A DNA stretch of 64,000 nt from an uncultured Sphingomonadaceae bacterium. GTDB taxonomy: Bacteria; Pseudomonadota; Alphaproteobacteria; Sphingomonadales; Sphingomonadaceae. How positions within the stretch are numbered: position 1 is the stretch's first letter; the number at the start of each line of letters is the position of its first letter. The notes below the pieces were generated by a model, which searched no databases, was not told where the DNA came from, and worked only from the letters and a program-made list of their open reading frames with translations. Made by a program: the position numbers and the translations under genes. This document shows, in pieces, positions 42,617 through 52,141 of the stretch. The stretch lies in contig CANLQE010000002.1 in the NCBI GenBank assembly GCA_947493215.1, positions 186,001 to 250,000 of the forward strand, read 5' to 3'.

Positions 42617-43357
42617 ATGATCGACGCGTCGCTCAATTATGAAGGCAAGATAGTTTCCGTCATTGGCGGCTCCAGCGGAATTGGTAATGCCACCGCACAA
42701 GCCTTTCGCAAATGCGGGGCGCAAGTTCATGTCACCGGCACCCGCAAAAGCGCGGAAGACTATTCCAAGGACGCCGGCTCTGATCTGGACGGCCTGCATT
42801 ATGCTCAGGTGGATGCTGCCGACGATATGGCCATCACAGCCTATCGACGGACTTTTTCTAAAGTTGACGTTTTGATCTGCTCGCAAGGCATGGTGCTATA
42901 TAAACGCGCAGAATTTGAGCCGGAAAATTTCGCAAAAGTAATCCAGGTCAATCTCAACAGCTTGATGACCTTTGCCGGTCAATTTCATGATCTTTTGAAA
43001 GAAGCACAAGGTTCGCTGATCATCATCAGCTCCACCGCCGCCTTTCATGCGACTGTTGGCAACCCTGCCTATAATGCATCGAAGACAGGAGCCATGGGCC
43101 TGACCCGAACTTTGGGCAAGGCATGGGCTCCTGACGGTATCCGCGTCAACGGCATCGCGCCCGGGCTTATCGCAACGAAGATGACGGCCGTGACAACCGA
43201 GAATCCGAAACGCCGGGAAGCGACCATCAGAAATATCCCAGTCGGCCGGATTGGTGATCCGGATGATATGGCAGGGCTATCGTTATTCCTTGCCTCCCCA
43301 TTGGCGCGCTATGTCGTCGGACAGACGCTTATCGCTGATGGTGGATTGTTGTTATGA
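42617..43357 (+). CDS. Short-chain dehydrogenase/reductase 3
   Basis: A 246-residue classical SDR: IGGSSGIGNATAQAF, ICSQGMVLY in place of NAG, catalytic Ser in IIISSTAAFH, YNASKTGAMG, and IAPGLIATKM. The end YVVGQTLIADGGLLL is coded by 43309-43351, a stretch repeated after the next gene. The changed NAG motif (SQG) is mildly unusual. The ribosome site is AAAGGGAGAGG, and its stop overlaps the next start by ATGA. Confidence 0.9.
   Translation: MIDASLNYEGKIVSVIGGSSGIGNATAQAFRKCGAQVHVTGTRKSAEDYSKDAGSDLDGLHYAQVDAADDMAITAYRRTFSKVDVLICSQGMVLYKRAEFEPENFAKVIQVNLNSLMTFAGQFHDLLKEAQGSLIIISSTAAFHATVGNPAYNASKTGAMGLTRTLGKAWAPDGIRVNGIAPGLIATKMTAVTTENPKRREATIRNIPVGRIGDPDDMAGLSLFLASPLARYVVGQTLIADGGLLL
43309..43351 (+). 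repeat. Direct repeat, left copy (3' end of SDR 3)
   Basis: Stretch encoding YVVGQTLIADGGLL. It matches 43927-43962 closely except for a 7-base gap in the right copy. The two copies flank the exported-protein gene. Confidence 0.6.
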
Positions 43358-43911
43358 CGATGAAAGTCATGAATTGCTGGATGAAATTGGGACTGGCCGG
43401 TCTCGCCTATTCTTTCGCATCACCCAGTCTCGCTAGCGATAGCTGGCGCTTTGACAAATATAGCAATTCAACAGATTGCGGCGACCGAAAGCCACTGACG
43501 GAACAAGAAGAATTGGGCCTTACCCGTGCCAGCGATACATACCGGATATTGGCAATGATCGGGAAAGAGGCTGAGAAAAATGAAAACGCCGTCTGGATGA
43601 TATTGGCCATTGATGGCAGGCCAATGAACCAAGCGGGCGAGTTTCCCAAAGGGCGCTGCGCCAACAAAGCCATTCTGAAAATGTCGGATGGGCAGGAATA
43701 TGCAGGTATAACCGAATATAAGAAAAAGAAAGCGGGGGATGAGCATCCCGGATATTCCTATCGGGTGCTATTCGAGAAAGGCAGCCCGATACCGGAGCTA
43801 CGATATGATGCGACTTTGTATCGCATTGACGGGCATCTCAGCTATCCCGAACATGGCGAAAATACGCGCCCCTTTGCCGGCTGGTGGATCAAGGTTGAGC
43901 AGTCCCCATAG
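43354..43911 (+). CDS. Small exported protein, function unknown
   Basis: A 185-residue protein with a signal peptide (WMKLGLAGLAYSFASPSLAS), so it is secreted to the periplasm. The mature part is charged and has two cysteines, in DCGDR and GRCANK, that could form a disulfide. It ends in AGWWIKVEQSP. No domain recognised. It overlaps the SDR 3 stop by ATGA but is flanked by two copies of the SDR 3' end, which suggests it was inserted or that a second SDR gene was lost. Confidence 0.7.
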   Translation: MTMKVMNCWMKLGLAGLAYSFASPSLASDSWRFDKYSNSTDCGDRKPLTEQEELGLTRASDTYRILAMIGKEAEKNENAVWMILAIDGRPMNQAGEFPKGRCANKAILKMSDGQEYAGITEYKKKKAGDEHPGYSYRVLFEKGSPIPELRYDATLYRIDGHLSYPEHGENTRPFAGWWIKVEQSP

Positions 43912-43918
43912 GAGATGA

Positions 43919-43981
43919 CTCGCAAACTATGTCGTCGGGCAGACGCTGATGGTGGATTGCTGCAGCAGCTCAAACTATGGC
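43919..43981 (+). pseudogene. Remnant of an SDR gene 3' end (right repeat copy)
   Basis: The bases read LANYVVGQTLMVD in frame, then continue as GGLLQQLKLW after a small deletion and frame change. This is the typical C-terminal tail of a classical SDR. It has no start and no body, and matches the end of SDR 3 at 43309-43351. Confidence 0.6.
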
Positions 43982-45259
43982 AGGCTCATCATTCACCGCT
44001 TTGCCGGTCCACCAGAATAATATCGCCGCCATGATCAGGCTGAAAACCACCGTTACGATGACCGCATAGCTAAGCGACATCGAACCATAGTCGCTGGCCC
44101 AATTATCACTCATCATGCCAATAAGTGCGGGACCAATGCCATAACCTAGCAGGTTGATCGAAAGGCTGCTGATGGACGACGCCGTGCCGCGCTCTGACGG
44201 CAATACGGAGGATTGCACCATTGATATGGCAGCGCCTTGTGTTGAAACCAACAGAACATAGCCGATGATATAAAGCGTAAGGGTCATTTCCAAACTGCCG
44301 GCCAACAAACAAAAAGTCCAGAATGGCAAGGTTAACATCATCGCCAAACAGCAATACCATGGACGCCATTTGGGATTTTTCTTCGCCAGATAATCAGCCA
44401 AATATCCGCCCAAAATCATACCAGGAACGCCGGCAACGAATAACGCAGCTCCAAGATAAACGCCAACTTCGCCTTGGGTTACATCATAGTTGCGGATCAG
44501 CGTCGGTGCCAGCCAAATGGCAAAAGCGAATGATGGAATATTGGTAAAGGAATTTGCTAAAACGACGCGAAAGAAAACGCTGTTCTTCCACAGCGATCGC
44601 ATGGTGGCCATGAACGGTTGTTGTGTGTTCGCCTCGGCTTGCGGTCCATCTGGCTTGAAATAACGGCCGCGCTTTGGTTCTTTCACGGTCAAATAGAGGA
44701 TGATACCGAGCAGCACCCCCGGCAAGCCCAATATTATGAAAGTCCAGCGCCATCCGTAAGTCTCTGCGATCAGGCCGCCCGCTGCATAGCCGAGCACAGG
44801 ACCCAACACCGCACCGACGGCAAATATGCCCATCGCGCGGGACAATTCATGTGGCGCAAAATAATCTGTAATGATTGAAACCGAGGGCGGCCCCCCTCCT
44901 GCCTCGCCAACGCCAACACCCAGACGGGCCAACAACAATGTCCAGAAACCAACCGCCGCGCCGCAAAGGGCCGCCATCAGGCTCCACATCGACAAAGCCA
45001 CAGCAACCATATTTTTCCGGTTGGTACGATCCGCTAAACGGCCCGCAGGAATTCCAAGGAGCAGGTAAAAAGCGGTGAAGGCGGTTCCCGCCAGCAAACC
45101 AATTTGCGTGTCACTTAGCAGAAACTCGGCTTTAATATCCTCGATCAGGATCGACATAACCAAGCGGTCAGTGATGTTGAACATGAAGGTCAGCATCAGC
45201 ATGATCAGCACATAATAGCGGTAGATACCGCCAGTGCTTGATGTTGCCTGATCAGCCAT
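43970..45259 (-). CDS. MFS transporter 2 (spinster-like)
   Basis: A 429-residue transporter with 12 predicted helices, starting at the ATG at 45259 eight bases behind AGGAGGG. The spinster-type signature is present: MLTFMFNITDRLVMSIL, GIPAGRLADRTNRKN and LARLGVGVGEAGGGPPSVSI. Such proteins are frequent in sphingomonads next to acyl-CoA dehydrogenase genes and are thought to export or import lipophilic acids. It lies downstream of the terminator at 45297, so it is probably transcribed separately from the acyl-CoA dehydrogenase genes. Confidence 0.9.
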   Translation of the reverse strand: MADQATSSTGGIYRYYVLIMLMLTFMFNITDRLVMSILIEDIKAEFLLSDTQIGLLAGTAFTAFYLLLGIPAGRLADRTNRKNMVAVALSMWSLMAALCGAAVGFWTLLLARLGVGVGEAGGGPPSVSIITDYFAPHELSRAMGIFAVGAVLGPVLGYAAGGLIAETYGWRWTFIILGLPGVLLGIILYLTVKEPKRGRYFKPDGPQAEANTQQPFMATMRSLWKNSVFFRVVLANSFTNIPSFAFAIWLAPTLIRNYDVTQGEVGVYLGAALFVAGVPGMILGGYLADYLAKKNPKWRPWYCCLAMMLTLPFWTFCLLAGSLEMTLTLYIIGYVLLVSTQGAAISMVQSSVLPSERGTASSISSLSINLLGYGIGPALIGMMSDNWASDYGSMSLSYAVIVTVVFSLIMAAILFWWTGKAVNDEPAIV

Positions 45260-45296
45260 ACGCATTCCCTCCTAAAGGAGCACCACGGATAGCGCG

Positions 45297-45334
45297 AAAA
45301 AGGGGGTGCAGCCAGCCTGACTGCACCCCCTTTT
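45297..45334 (-). terminator. Strong bidirectional rho-independent terminator
   Basis: GGGGGTGCAG and CTGCACCCCC form a perfect 10-bp GC-rich stem, extended by four A-T pairs, with a 9-base loop. Runs of A and T on both sides give U tracts in either direction. It ends the leftward acyl-CoA dehydrogenase operon. Confidence 0.9.
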
Positions 45335-45357
45335 ATGATAGGGTTATAGAACCTGCT

Positions 45358-46497
45358 TTATGCAGCAGCAGTCAGCTTAATGTGCCGCCGCATATGATGA
45401 TCAACACTGCCAAATTCGCTTTCAATAATCGAAAGGCGTTTGAAATAGCTGCCAACAGCCGTTTCATCGGTGACGCCCATGCCGCCATGGGTCTGAACCG
45501 CTGACTGGCCAACAAAGCGTGCTGATTGACCAACACGCACTTTCGCCGAAGAGACAGCATGTTTGCGTGCTGCTGCGTTCTCGTCGAGCTTGATCGTTGC
45601 GAGATAGGACATGGAGATGGACTGCTCATATTCCATGAACATATCGACCATGCGGTGTTGCAGCACTTGGAAGCTGCTGATGGGAACGCCGAATTGCTTG
45701 CGCTGTTTGGCATATTCCAGTGTCATTGCGTGAGTGACCTGCATCGCGCCGGTTGCTTCTGCGCAGACTGCAGCCGTGGCTTCATCAACCACTGTCTCAA
45801 TCAGTGGCAAGCCGCCATCCAACTCACCAATTAATGCATCAGCCGAAACGGAAACATTCTCAAAATAGACTTCCGAGGCACGGCGACCATCGACGGTTGC
45901 ATAGTCCCGCAAGCTAACGCCCGCAGCGTCTTTGGCGACGACAAACACAGACACACCATTTGCATCAGTCTGTCCGCCAGAGGTCCGCGCCGTCACGACG
46001 AAATGGCTCGCCCAGGGCGCACCGATCACGACCGCTTTTTGGCCGTTCAATGAAAAGCCTTCGCCGTCTTTCTTCGCAGTGGTCGTCAGATTCGCAAGAT
46101 CATAACGCCCCTGTGGTTCGGCATAAGCAAAAGCAAAAACCTTCTCACCCGCGATAATTGCGCTAAGATATTCTTCCTTCTGCGCTGCGGTTCCAGCATG
46201 TTTCAAGAAGCCACCGGCACAAACAACGCTCGGAATGAATGGCTCGACCACAAGGCCTTTGCCAAATTCTTCCATGATCAGCATGGTTTCAACCGCGCCG
46301 CCGCCAAAACCACCATCTTCTTCTGAAAAAGGCGCTGCCAGCATGCCAAGTTCCGCCAATTGTGCCCAAAATTCAGGGCTCCAACCCGCGTCACTGGCGA
46401 TTATGCCGCGCCGCGTGTCCCAGTCATATTGCTCCCGAACGAGCCGTGAAATACCGTCACGAACCATATTTTGTTCGTCAGAAAAATTGAAATCCAT
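45358..46497 (-). CDS. Acyl-CoA dehydrogenase, small (PimD-like) subunit
   Basis: A 379-residue acyl-CoA dehydrogenase. The N-terminal helical domain, the beta domain (FAYAEPQGRYDL, LNGQKAVVIGAPWA) and the C-terminal helices (YAKQRKQFGVPI, QTHGGMGVTDE) are all present. Sphingomonad and rhizobial pairs of this type (pimC/pimD) act on long or dicarboxylic acyl-CoAs as heterotetramers. The next gene upstream encodes the partner. The catalytic Glu near YGGSNE is found only in the partner, as is usual for such pairs. Confidence 0.88.
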   Translation of the reverse strand: MDFNFSDEQNMVRDGISRLVREQYDWDTRRGIIASDAGWSPEFWAQLAELGMLAAPFSEEDGGFGGGAVETMLIMEEFGKGLVVEPFIPSVVCAGGFLKHAGTAAQKEEYLSAIIAGEKVFAFAYAEPQGRYDLANLTTTAKKDGEGFSLNGQKAVVIGAPWASHFVVTARTSGGQTDANGVSVFVVAKDAAGVSLRDYATVDGRRASEVYFENVSVSADALIGELDGGLPLIETVVDEATAAVCAEATGAMQVTHAMTLEYAKQRKQFGVPISSFQVLQHRMVDMFMEYEQSISMSYLATIKLDENAAARKHAVSSAKVRVGQSARFVGQSAVQTHGGMGVTDETAVGSYFKRLSIIESEFGSVDHHMRRHIKLTAAA

Positions 46498-46529
46498 AGT
46501 TTCGCTTTCTTATTATTTTGCGGTTGGAT

Positions 46530-47726
46530 CTAGAGTCCGAGAACCATTTTGGTGATGATGTTACGCTGAATCTCGTTTGATCCACCGTAGATCGATGTCT
46601 TGCGCATATTGAAGTAAGTCGGAGCTGCGCTGTGCGCATAATCCGGACCAATCGGGAAATCGTTTGAGCCATCGGCCGGGAAGCTGCGGAAGTCAGGCGT
46701 GCCATAATAGCCAACCGCTTCCAGCGTCAATTCGGTTAGACGCTGCTGAATTTCCGTGCCTTTCACTTTCAAGAGCGAGCTTTCAGGGCCCGGGCCTTTA
46801 CCCGCCTGTTCACCAGCCAATGTCCGCAGTTCGGTAATTTCCAGCGCTGCGAGGTCAATTTCCAGCTGGCTGATCTTGGTTGCAAAACCCATGTCCTGAA
46901 TAAGCGGTTCGCCGTCGAGCATCTCGTGCTTGGCAATGTCTTTCAGCTGCTCAACACCGCGTTTGGAACGCGCCACACCAGCAATGCCGGAGCGTTCATG
47001 CGCGAGCAGGAATTTTGCGTAGGTCCAACCTTTATTCTCTTCGCCAATAAGGTTTTCCGCCGGTACGCGCACATCGGTGAGCCATACTTCGTTGACTTCA
47101 TAGCCGCCGTCGATGAGTTTGATTGGGCGCACTTCAATGCCCGGGGTGTTCATGTCGACGAGGATGAAGCTGATGCCCTGTTGCGGCTTAGGCGCATCGG
47201 GATCGGTGCGGCACAGGAAGAAACCCCAATCGGCATGCTGCGCCAAGGTTGTCCAGGTTTTTTGGCCATTGAGGATGTAGTCATCGCCATCGCGGACAGC
47301 GGTTGTTTTCAATGACGCAAGATCAGAACCAGCGCCTGGCTCTGAATAACCCTGACACCACCAGGTGTTACCGCTTTTGATCCCTGGCAGATGCTTGGCT
47401 TTCTGCTCTTCATTACCGAACGTATAAATAACCGGACCAACCATCGCCACGCCAAAAGGCAAAGGCATAACCGCATTTACACGGGCGTTTTCCTCTGACC
47501 AAATATAGCGCTGCGTCGGCGTCCAGCCGGTTCCGCCATATTGCTCAGGCCATGCCGGAACAGACCAGCCTTTTTCGCCGAGAATTTTATGCCATGCAGT
47601 CATATCTTCCGGAGTCATATCGTCCTGAACAGCCGCACGTTCGATATTCTGGGGGTAGTTATTCTCGATAAAGCTGCGCACTTCGTCGCGAAATGCATTT
47701 TCCTCTGCTGTGAATTCCAAGTTCAT
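46530..47726 (-). CDS. Acyl-CoA dehydrogenase, large (PimC-like) subunit
   Basis: A 398-residue subunit from the ATG at 47726 (GGAG upstream). It has WPEQYGGTGWTPTQRYIW, the FAD/substrate segment QGYSEPGAGSDLASLKTTA, LNGQKTWTTLAQHAD and the catalytic C-terminal SIYGGSNEIQRNII. It precedes the small subunit by 32 bases and should form a heteromeric enzyme introducing the 2,3 double bond in an acyl-CoA. It connects to region A and B pathways only by general fit with CoA-thioester metabolism. Confidence 0.9.
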   Translation of the reverse strand: MNLEFTAEENAFRDEVRSFIENNYPQNIERAAVQDDMTPEDMTAWHKILGEKGWSVPAWPEQYGGTGWTPTQRYIWSEENARVNAVMPLPFGVAMVGPVIYTFGNEEQKAKHLPGIKSGNTWWCQGYSEPGAGSDLASLKTTAVRDGDDYILNGQKTWTTLAQHADWGFFLCRTDPDAPKPQQGISFILVDMNTPGIEVRPIKLIDGGYEVNEVWLTDVRVPAENLIGEENKGWTYAKFLLAHERSGIAGVARSKRGVEQLKDIAKHEMLDGEPLIQDMGFATKISQLEIDLAALEITELRTLAGEQAGKGPGPESSLLKVKGTEIQQRLTELTLEAVGYYGTPDFRSFPADGSNDFPIGPDYAHSAAPTYFNMRKTSIYGGSNEIQRNIITKMVLGL

Positions 47727-47878
47727 GACCGATTCTCCAATGATGAATTTGGCGCCAACATACGCCAAAAACCCCAGAAAACAAGCTGATCGAAAGACCG
47801 TAGAAGGTGACGCTACGGCAAGCAGGACTCCTGTCGGATTTCATTCTTAAAAACCTCAGACCCGATTTAACCGACTCC
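47727..47878. other. Intergenic region upstream of the acyl-CoA dehydrogenase operon
   Basis: Contains a 6-bp inverted repeat, CCGTAG (47798-47803) and CTACGG (47813-47818), and otherwise no recognisable operator. It separates the acyl-CoA dehydrogenase genes from the 3' end of the RDD/MoxR operon. Confidence 0.4.
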
Positions 47879-48829
47879 TTAAATATCCGCGGAATATTTA
47901 TCCTTACGACGTTTTCCGAAACGCATGCCGCTTTCCAATTTGGCCCGTAGAGCGGTATAGTAAGCCTCTAGGAATATCCGCTCATCGCCGCTGCCCGGTT
48001 CCCATCCGATTTTGGCGCAAATGGATTTGGTCACTGTCTCCAGCGCTTCGTCCGTTCCGGTCCTCAGCACGCTTTCCAGCGTTTGTAATTCAAACTCGCC
48101 ATAGACGGACAAATCAGTGTCCGAGAATTCATAACGGCTCGTCGCCTGCCCAACAGCAGGGTTGGCGCTGGCCTCAGCCGAAGGTGCCACAACACCGCCC
48201 AGATTCCGCTTCACATTCTGGATCACCCAAGTTCCCGCGATCAAATCACCACAGCGCAGGCGGTCTTTGTTAAACAACGGAAAGAGTAGGAACATCAAAA
48301 CCCACAGGAAGCCCGCCCAAGCGGTAAAGTCGGTCATCGTGCCCTCGGCCTCTCCCGAGGTGATAAAGACCAGCGGCAGAAAAAGCTCGATATCGCGGAT
48401 GATATTGCGCGCGATCACTGCTTCTGCTGTCAAGCGTCCGCCATCACGCGCGGCAACCCGGATACCGACGGCGCGTTTGCCCCATGTCGCCGCCCTTTCA
48501 CCCAATTCGAAATAGAGGAAATAGGCGTTGCGAAATAGAAAAACCGCGATGATCCAAAAGACGGCGACCACGCTTAACGGGCCGCTTTCTTCTAAAACTG
48601 CGCCACCGCCAAAAGCAGCTTCAAAGCCCCACAGGACAAGAAGCCCCAACAAAGTCACACCGAGGATCAAGCCCAATATGATAAGGATATCCAGCGTCAA
48701 CGCACCAGCGCGAGCGCCGGCGGTCGCCACCGTCACGTTGAGCGGAACACCCTCTGGTGAAACCATGATCCGGTCAAGCTTAGGATTGGAGGATCGTCTA
48801 ACCCAAGGATCAGTTGCCGTGCTACTCAT
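47879..48829 (-). CDS. RDD-family membrane protein
   Basis: A 316-residue protein. The RDD domain is clear: TVATAGARAGALTLDILIIL (Arg near helix 1), GERAATWGKRAVGIRV and LFNKDRLRCGDLIAGTWVI with the paired Asp residues. Three or four helices are followed by a cytoplasmic tail of about 120 residues. It is the last gene of a six-gene leftward operon (ATGA overlaps). RDD proteins have been linked to ion or osmolyte transport; in this operon type it probably supports a membrane complex with MoxR and DUF58. Confidence 0.88.
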   Translation of the reverse strand: MSSTATDPWVRRSSNPKLDRIMVSPEGVPLNVTVATAGARAGALTLDILIILGLILGVTLLGLLVLWGFEAAFGGGAVLEESGPLSVVAVFWIIAVFLFRNAYFLYFELGERAATWGKRAVGIRVAARDGGRLTAEAVIARNIIRDIELFLPLVFITSGEAEGTMTDFTAWAGFLWVLMFLLFPLFNKDRLRCGDLIAGTWVIQNVKRNLGGVVAPSAEASANPAVGQATSRYEFSDTDLSVYGEFELQTLESVLRTGTDEALETVTKSICAKIGWEPGSGDERIFLEAYYTALRAKLESGMRFGKRRKDKYSADI

Positions 48830-49869
48830 GAGGCAATCTCCGCCCGCTTACGGCCAAAGACAAAAAAATAGGCCAGCCAGAATATCAGCATAGCGCCACC
48901 AACCAGATAACGCCCCCCGGTATTGTTAATGAGCTGCCGGGCAAAGCCTTCGAGCAGCCCGGCGCAGATCAGCATAATGACCACCCCGGCCATCACCAAA
49001 GCTGCCCGTTTACCGGCATCGCTAGCGGCCGTCAGATGGGATTTTGCGCCGGGGAACGCAAGCGAACGCCCGACATGAATGCCCGCAGCACCGGCCAAGA
49101 GGATGGCGAATAATTCCGTCGTACCATGTATCGATAGCCATCCAATAAATTCAACCGTTAACCCGCGCTGGGCAAATACCCAAAGCATCGCACCCAAAAG
49201 CGCCATATTGTGGATGAGCAAAAGGATACTGGGGATGGCAAAAGCGAAACCCAGAGCAAAAGCAAGGATCGCAACTTGCGCGTTGTTACTGAACAAATAA
49301 GCCGCAAATACACCCAGGCCGTCTTGTTCCTCTGCGCCAAACAGCGTCCCCCGCAAAGCCTCTTCGGTAGCGCCCGGTACACGGACCTCAGCAAAATTGC
49401 CGGGCACTAGCGCATAATACCAATCGCTATCCCCAGCAACCAGCACATAGCCAATCAAGGTTCCGGCTATCATCACGAATAAAGCAATCCAGATATCGAG
49501 CTTTATTTCACGAATAGCCTGGCTCCAACCGCCGCCGAAAAATCCCTTCAGCCATCTACCGAAACTCGTCTGGGTTCCGTAAACCATGAAGTAGGATCGC
49601 AAGGCCAAGCCTTCGAGATAGTCGATCAGCCCGGCATCGAGCGAGCTTTCGCGGGCAATAGACAAGCTAGACAATAACGTCCGGTAAAGCGTTGGGAGCG
49701 CGAGTACATCGTCATCACTCAAGCGTCGCGTCTTCCCCTTTTCCATTTTGGTGATAATCTCTTCCAGCCGCACCCAGTCGGCCTCACGTTCCAAGCGAAA
49801 ACGGTCGCTTTTGAGCGCCGCCGATTCAATGGCCTGCTGCAGGTCCGGGTCAGTCATGACACTCGCCAT
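48826..49869 (-). CDS. SpoIIM-like stage II sporulation M-family membrane protein
   Basis: A 347-residue protein with a soluble N-terminus and five or six C-terminal helices. The motifs NNAQVAILAFALGFAFAIPS and IHGTTELFAILLAGAAGIHVG define the SpoIIM/DUF95 family. The start is the ATG at 49869, overlapping the DUF58 stop. In alphaproteobacteria it is not connected to sporulation; conserved linkage with DUF58, MoxR and RDD suggests a role in envelope homeostasis. Confidence 0.88.
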   Translation of the reverse strand: MASVMTDPDLQQAIESAALKSDRFRLEREADWVRLEEIITKMEKGKTRRLSDDDVLALPTLYRTLLSSLSIARESSLDAGLIDYLEGLALRSYFMVYGTQTSFGRWLKGFFGGGWSQAIREIKLDIWIALFVMIAGTLIGYVLVAGDSDWYYALVPGNFAEVRVPGATEEALRGTLFGAEEQDGLGVFAAYLFSNNAQVAILAFALGFAFAIPSILLLIHNMALLGAMLWVFAQRGLTVEFIGWLSIHGTTELFAILLAGAAGIHVGRSLAFPGAKSHLTAASDAGKRAALVMAGVVIMLICAGLLEGFARQLINNTGGRYLVGGAMLIFWLAYFFVFGRKRAEIAS

Positions 49870-51188
49870 CAAATAGCCCCCCGCCGCTTGATCTTAAGAT
49901 AGCTGTTAATCAGCCGCGTACCGATGTTTTTGTGCGCGCCTTCCACCACATCAATGCCCAAATGCTGCAGGCGGGTAACGACCAGTTTTTTCTGATCGAG
50001 CAGGCTTTGCGCTGTAACGCTGCGCGCGACATCTTCTGCCGTTACAGGTTCTTTTTTGATAAACTCGGACAATTCTTCATCTTCCAAAACCACAAAAAGC
50101 ACGAGATGTTTGTCTATCAATCGTCCCGCCGCCTCCAACATCAAATCGGCGCTGGTCGGATCCGTAAAATCGGTAAAAATGATGATCAGCGACCGCCGTT
50201 GTAATCGACTGGAAAGAGACGACAGGGCCAATGTGTAATTGCTTTCCTGATGCCGATAATCGATCGTCGCTGCATCCTGCTGCATCCGATAGAAATTGCG
50301 ACTGCCAGACAGGAAGGGTGTTGATAATTCCGGTTTGGCCGCGAAACTGAACAGGCTGGTTTTATCGCCTGATTTCAGGGTGATATAGGCCGTCAGCAAA
50401 GCGGCCGATACAGCCCGGTCAATCCGGGGCAAGCCGTCAATTGGCTCGCACATGGCCGACCCGCAATCCAGTGCAAAAACGATCTGATTATTGCGTTCCG
50501 TATCATATTCCTTGGCCAGCAATTTGCTGTGCCGCGCCGAGCCCTTCCAATCGATACTGCGCCGATCCATGCCCGGTTGATATTCGGCCAGCGCTTCAAA
50601 CTCACTGCCTTCACCGCGAAATTTGCGGGCAAGTAGACCGAAAATAGAATCCCGCAGGAACATTTGTACGGTAGGGCTCCGCACCGCGGAAATATTCGGC
50701 ATCACTGCGATTGATCGACCGCTTTGCTTCGAGGTTTGGCGCCATGCTAGGCCAAGCGGGCCTTTCCAACGCAGCCAGAGCTTGCCGATCTCCCCTGCCC
50801 CTCGGCGGCTGGGCGTTGTCGTCGCGGTTCCACTATAGGCCCGCTCCTTGGGCTTAGACCGACTAAGCGTAAACTCCATCCGACCATTTTCGGACAATCG
50901 ATCATCCACACCTAAGTTCCCACTGACAGTGCGTGGAGCCATAAGTCCTGCAAATTCAGCTTGCACGCCAAACTCCAGTGGCGCTCCAATTTCCGCCGTC
51001 TTGGGCGCAGCCAGCTCGACATTACCCGCTTTTGCGGCAATCAGACCATCGACCACCAAAAGCAGTATCAGCATCGCCGCCCATGCAATGCCAATCGCCC
51101 AGAGGCCGGGCATCAGCGCCGCCAGCACAGCGGCGACCGGCGCCCCAATTGCGATCAACAATACAGCCCGGGCGGTGGGGTAAATCAA
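49869..51188 (-). CDS. DUF58 domain protein
   Basis: A 439-residue protein with two N-terminal membrane helices and a C-terminal DUF58 region, visible as [27 protein letters not shown] and, after it, a von Willebrand A-like fold with FALDCGSAM (MIDAS-like DxGxS variant) and [12 protein letters not shown]58 proteins usually partner with MoxR ATPases. It is coupled by ATGA to the MoxR gene upstream. Confidence 0.9.
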   Translation of the reverse strand: MIYPTARAVLLIAIGAPVAAVLAALMPGLWAIGIAWAAMLILLLVVDGLIAAKAGNVELAAPKTAEIGAPLEFGVQAEFAGLMAPRTVSGNLGVDDRLSENGRMEFTLSRSKPKERAYSGTATTTPSRRGAGEIGKLWLRWKGPLGLAWRQTSKQSGRSIAVMPNISAVRSPTVQMFLRDSIFGLLARKFRGEGSEFEALAEYQPGMDRRSIDWKGSARHSKLLAKEYDTERNNQIVFALDCGSAMCEPIDGLPRIDRAVSAALLTAYITLKSGDKTSLFSFAAKPELSTPFLSGSRNFYRMQQDAATIDYRHQESNYTLALSSLSSRLQRRSLIIIFTDFTDPTSADLMLEAAGRLIDKHLVLFVVLEDEELSEFIKKEPVTAEDVARSVTAQSLLDQKKLVVTRLQHLGIDVVEGAHKNIGTRLINSYLKIKRRGAI

Positions 51189-52141
51189 CGCGGTGCTTCC
51201 GTCCGTTCAACCAGGGCTTCGATAATCGCATCAACCCGGCGGCCTTCAATTTCCGCAGCGGGTGACAAGAGGGTGCGATGACGCAACACAGACGGCGCAA
51301 GCGCTTTCACATCGTCCGGTAGGACATAATCCCGTCCCGAAATAGCAGCCCGCGCGCGCGCCGCCGTCGCCAGCATAATCGCTGCCCTTGGGCTGGCTCC
51401 ATTTTCAAGATCGGCGGTTTCACGTGTCGCGCGAATCAGCCGGACAATATAGTCGGTAATGTCTTCAACCAGCTTCACCGATTTTACCGCCTCGGCTGCC
51501 GCTATCAGCGTTTTTTCGTCAACTTGCGGGCTGATCCCAAAATCCTTTGGCCCCGGCGCGCCGATGCGTTCGCCATATTGCATGACAATTTTCTTTTCTT
51601 CCTCGGCATCGGGATATTCGATCAACAATTTGAACAGAAACCGGTCGAGCTGGGCTTCTGGCAGAGGATAAACGCCTTGCTGCTCAATCGGATTTTGCGT
51701 TGCGACCACCATGAATTGGGAAGATAGCTTATGGGTTTCACCATCAATCGTGACCGCCCGTTCCTGCATAGCCTCCAGCATCGCGGCTTGTGTTTTTGGC
51801 GGTGTCCGGTTGATTTCATCGGCAAGCAACAGGTCACAGAAAATCGGGCCGCGGGTCAGGGTGAATGTGCTGGTCTGGAAATTGAACAGGTTAGAACCAA
51901 CAATATCGCCTGGCATCAGGTCCGGGGTGAACTGGATCCGCCCGAAATCGAGGCTGAGAGTTTCAGAGAAACATTGTGCGAGAAATGTTTTGGCAGTCCC
52001 GGGAGGCCCTTCCAAAAGCACGTGACCAGAAGAGAACAACGCGATCAGCAGATGATCGACAATCTCTTCCTGACCAATAATCGCCTTTGCGACTTCCGCC
52101 CGGATATTGTCCGCAAGCGTCTTTAGTTCCCCAATTTTCAT
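51185..52141 (-). CDS. MoxR-family AAA+ ATPase
   Basis: A 318-residue ATPase starting at the ATG at 52141, overlapping the upstream stop (ATGA). Walker A is [10 protein letters not shown], Walker B is [17 protein letters not shown], and sensor 1 is [22 protein letters not shown] marks the arginine-finger region. MoxR enzymes act as chaperones that load cofactors or assemble complexes, typically with DUF58/VWA partners, both of which are adjacent here. Confidence 0.95.
   Translation of the reverse strand: MKIGELKTLADNIRAEVAKAIIGQEEIVDHLLIALFSSGHVLLEGPPGTAKTFLAQCFSETLSLDFGRIQFTPDLMPGDIVGSNLFNFQTSTFTLTRGPIFCDLLLADEINRTPPKTQAAMLEAMQERAVTIDGETHKLSSQFMVVATQNPIEQQGVYPLPEAQLDRFLFKLLIEYPDAEEEKKIVMQYGERIGAPGPKDFGISPQVDEKTLIAAAEAVKSVKLVEDITDYIVRLIRATRETADLENGASPRAAIMLATAARARAAISGRDYVLPDDVKALAPSVLRHRTLLSPAAEIEGRRVDAIIEALVERTEAPR

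Noticed and set aside
45268-45285. CTCCTAAAGGAG palindrome at the start of MFS transporter 2
   Set aside because: The loop would be only two bases; the AGGAGG part is explained as a ribosome-binding site.
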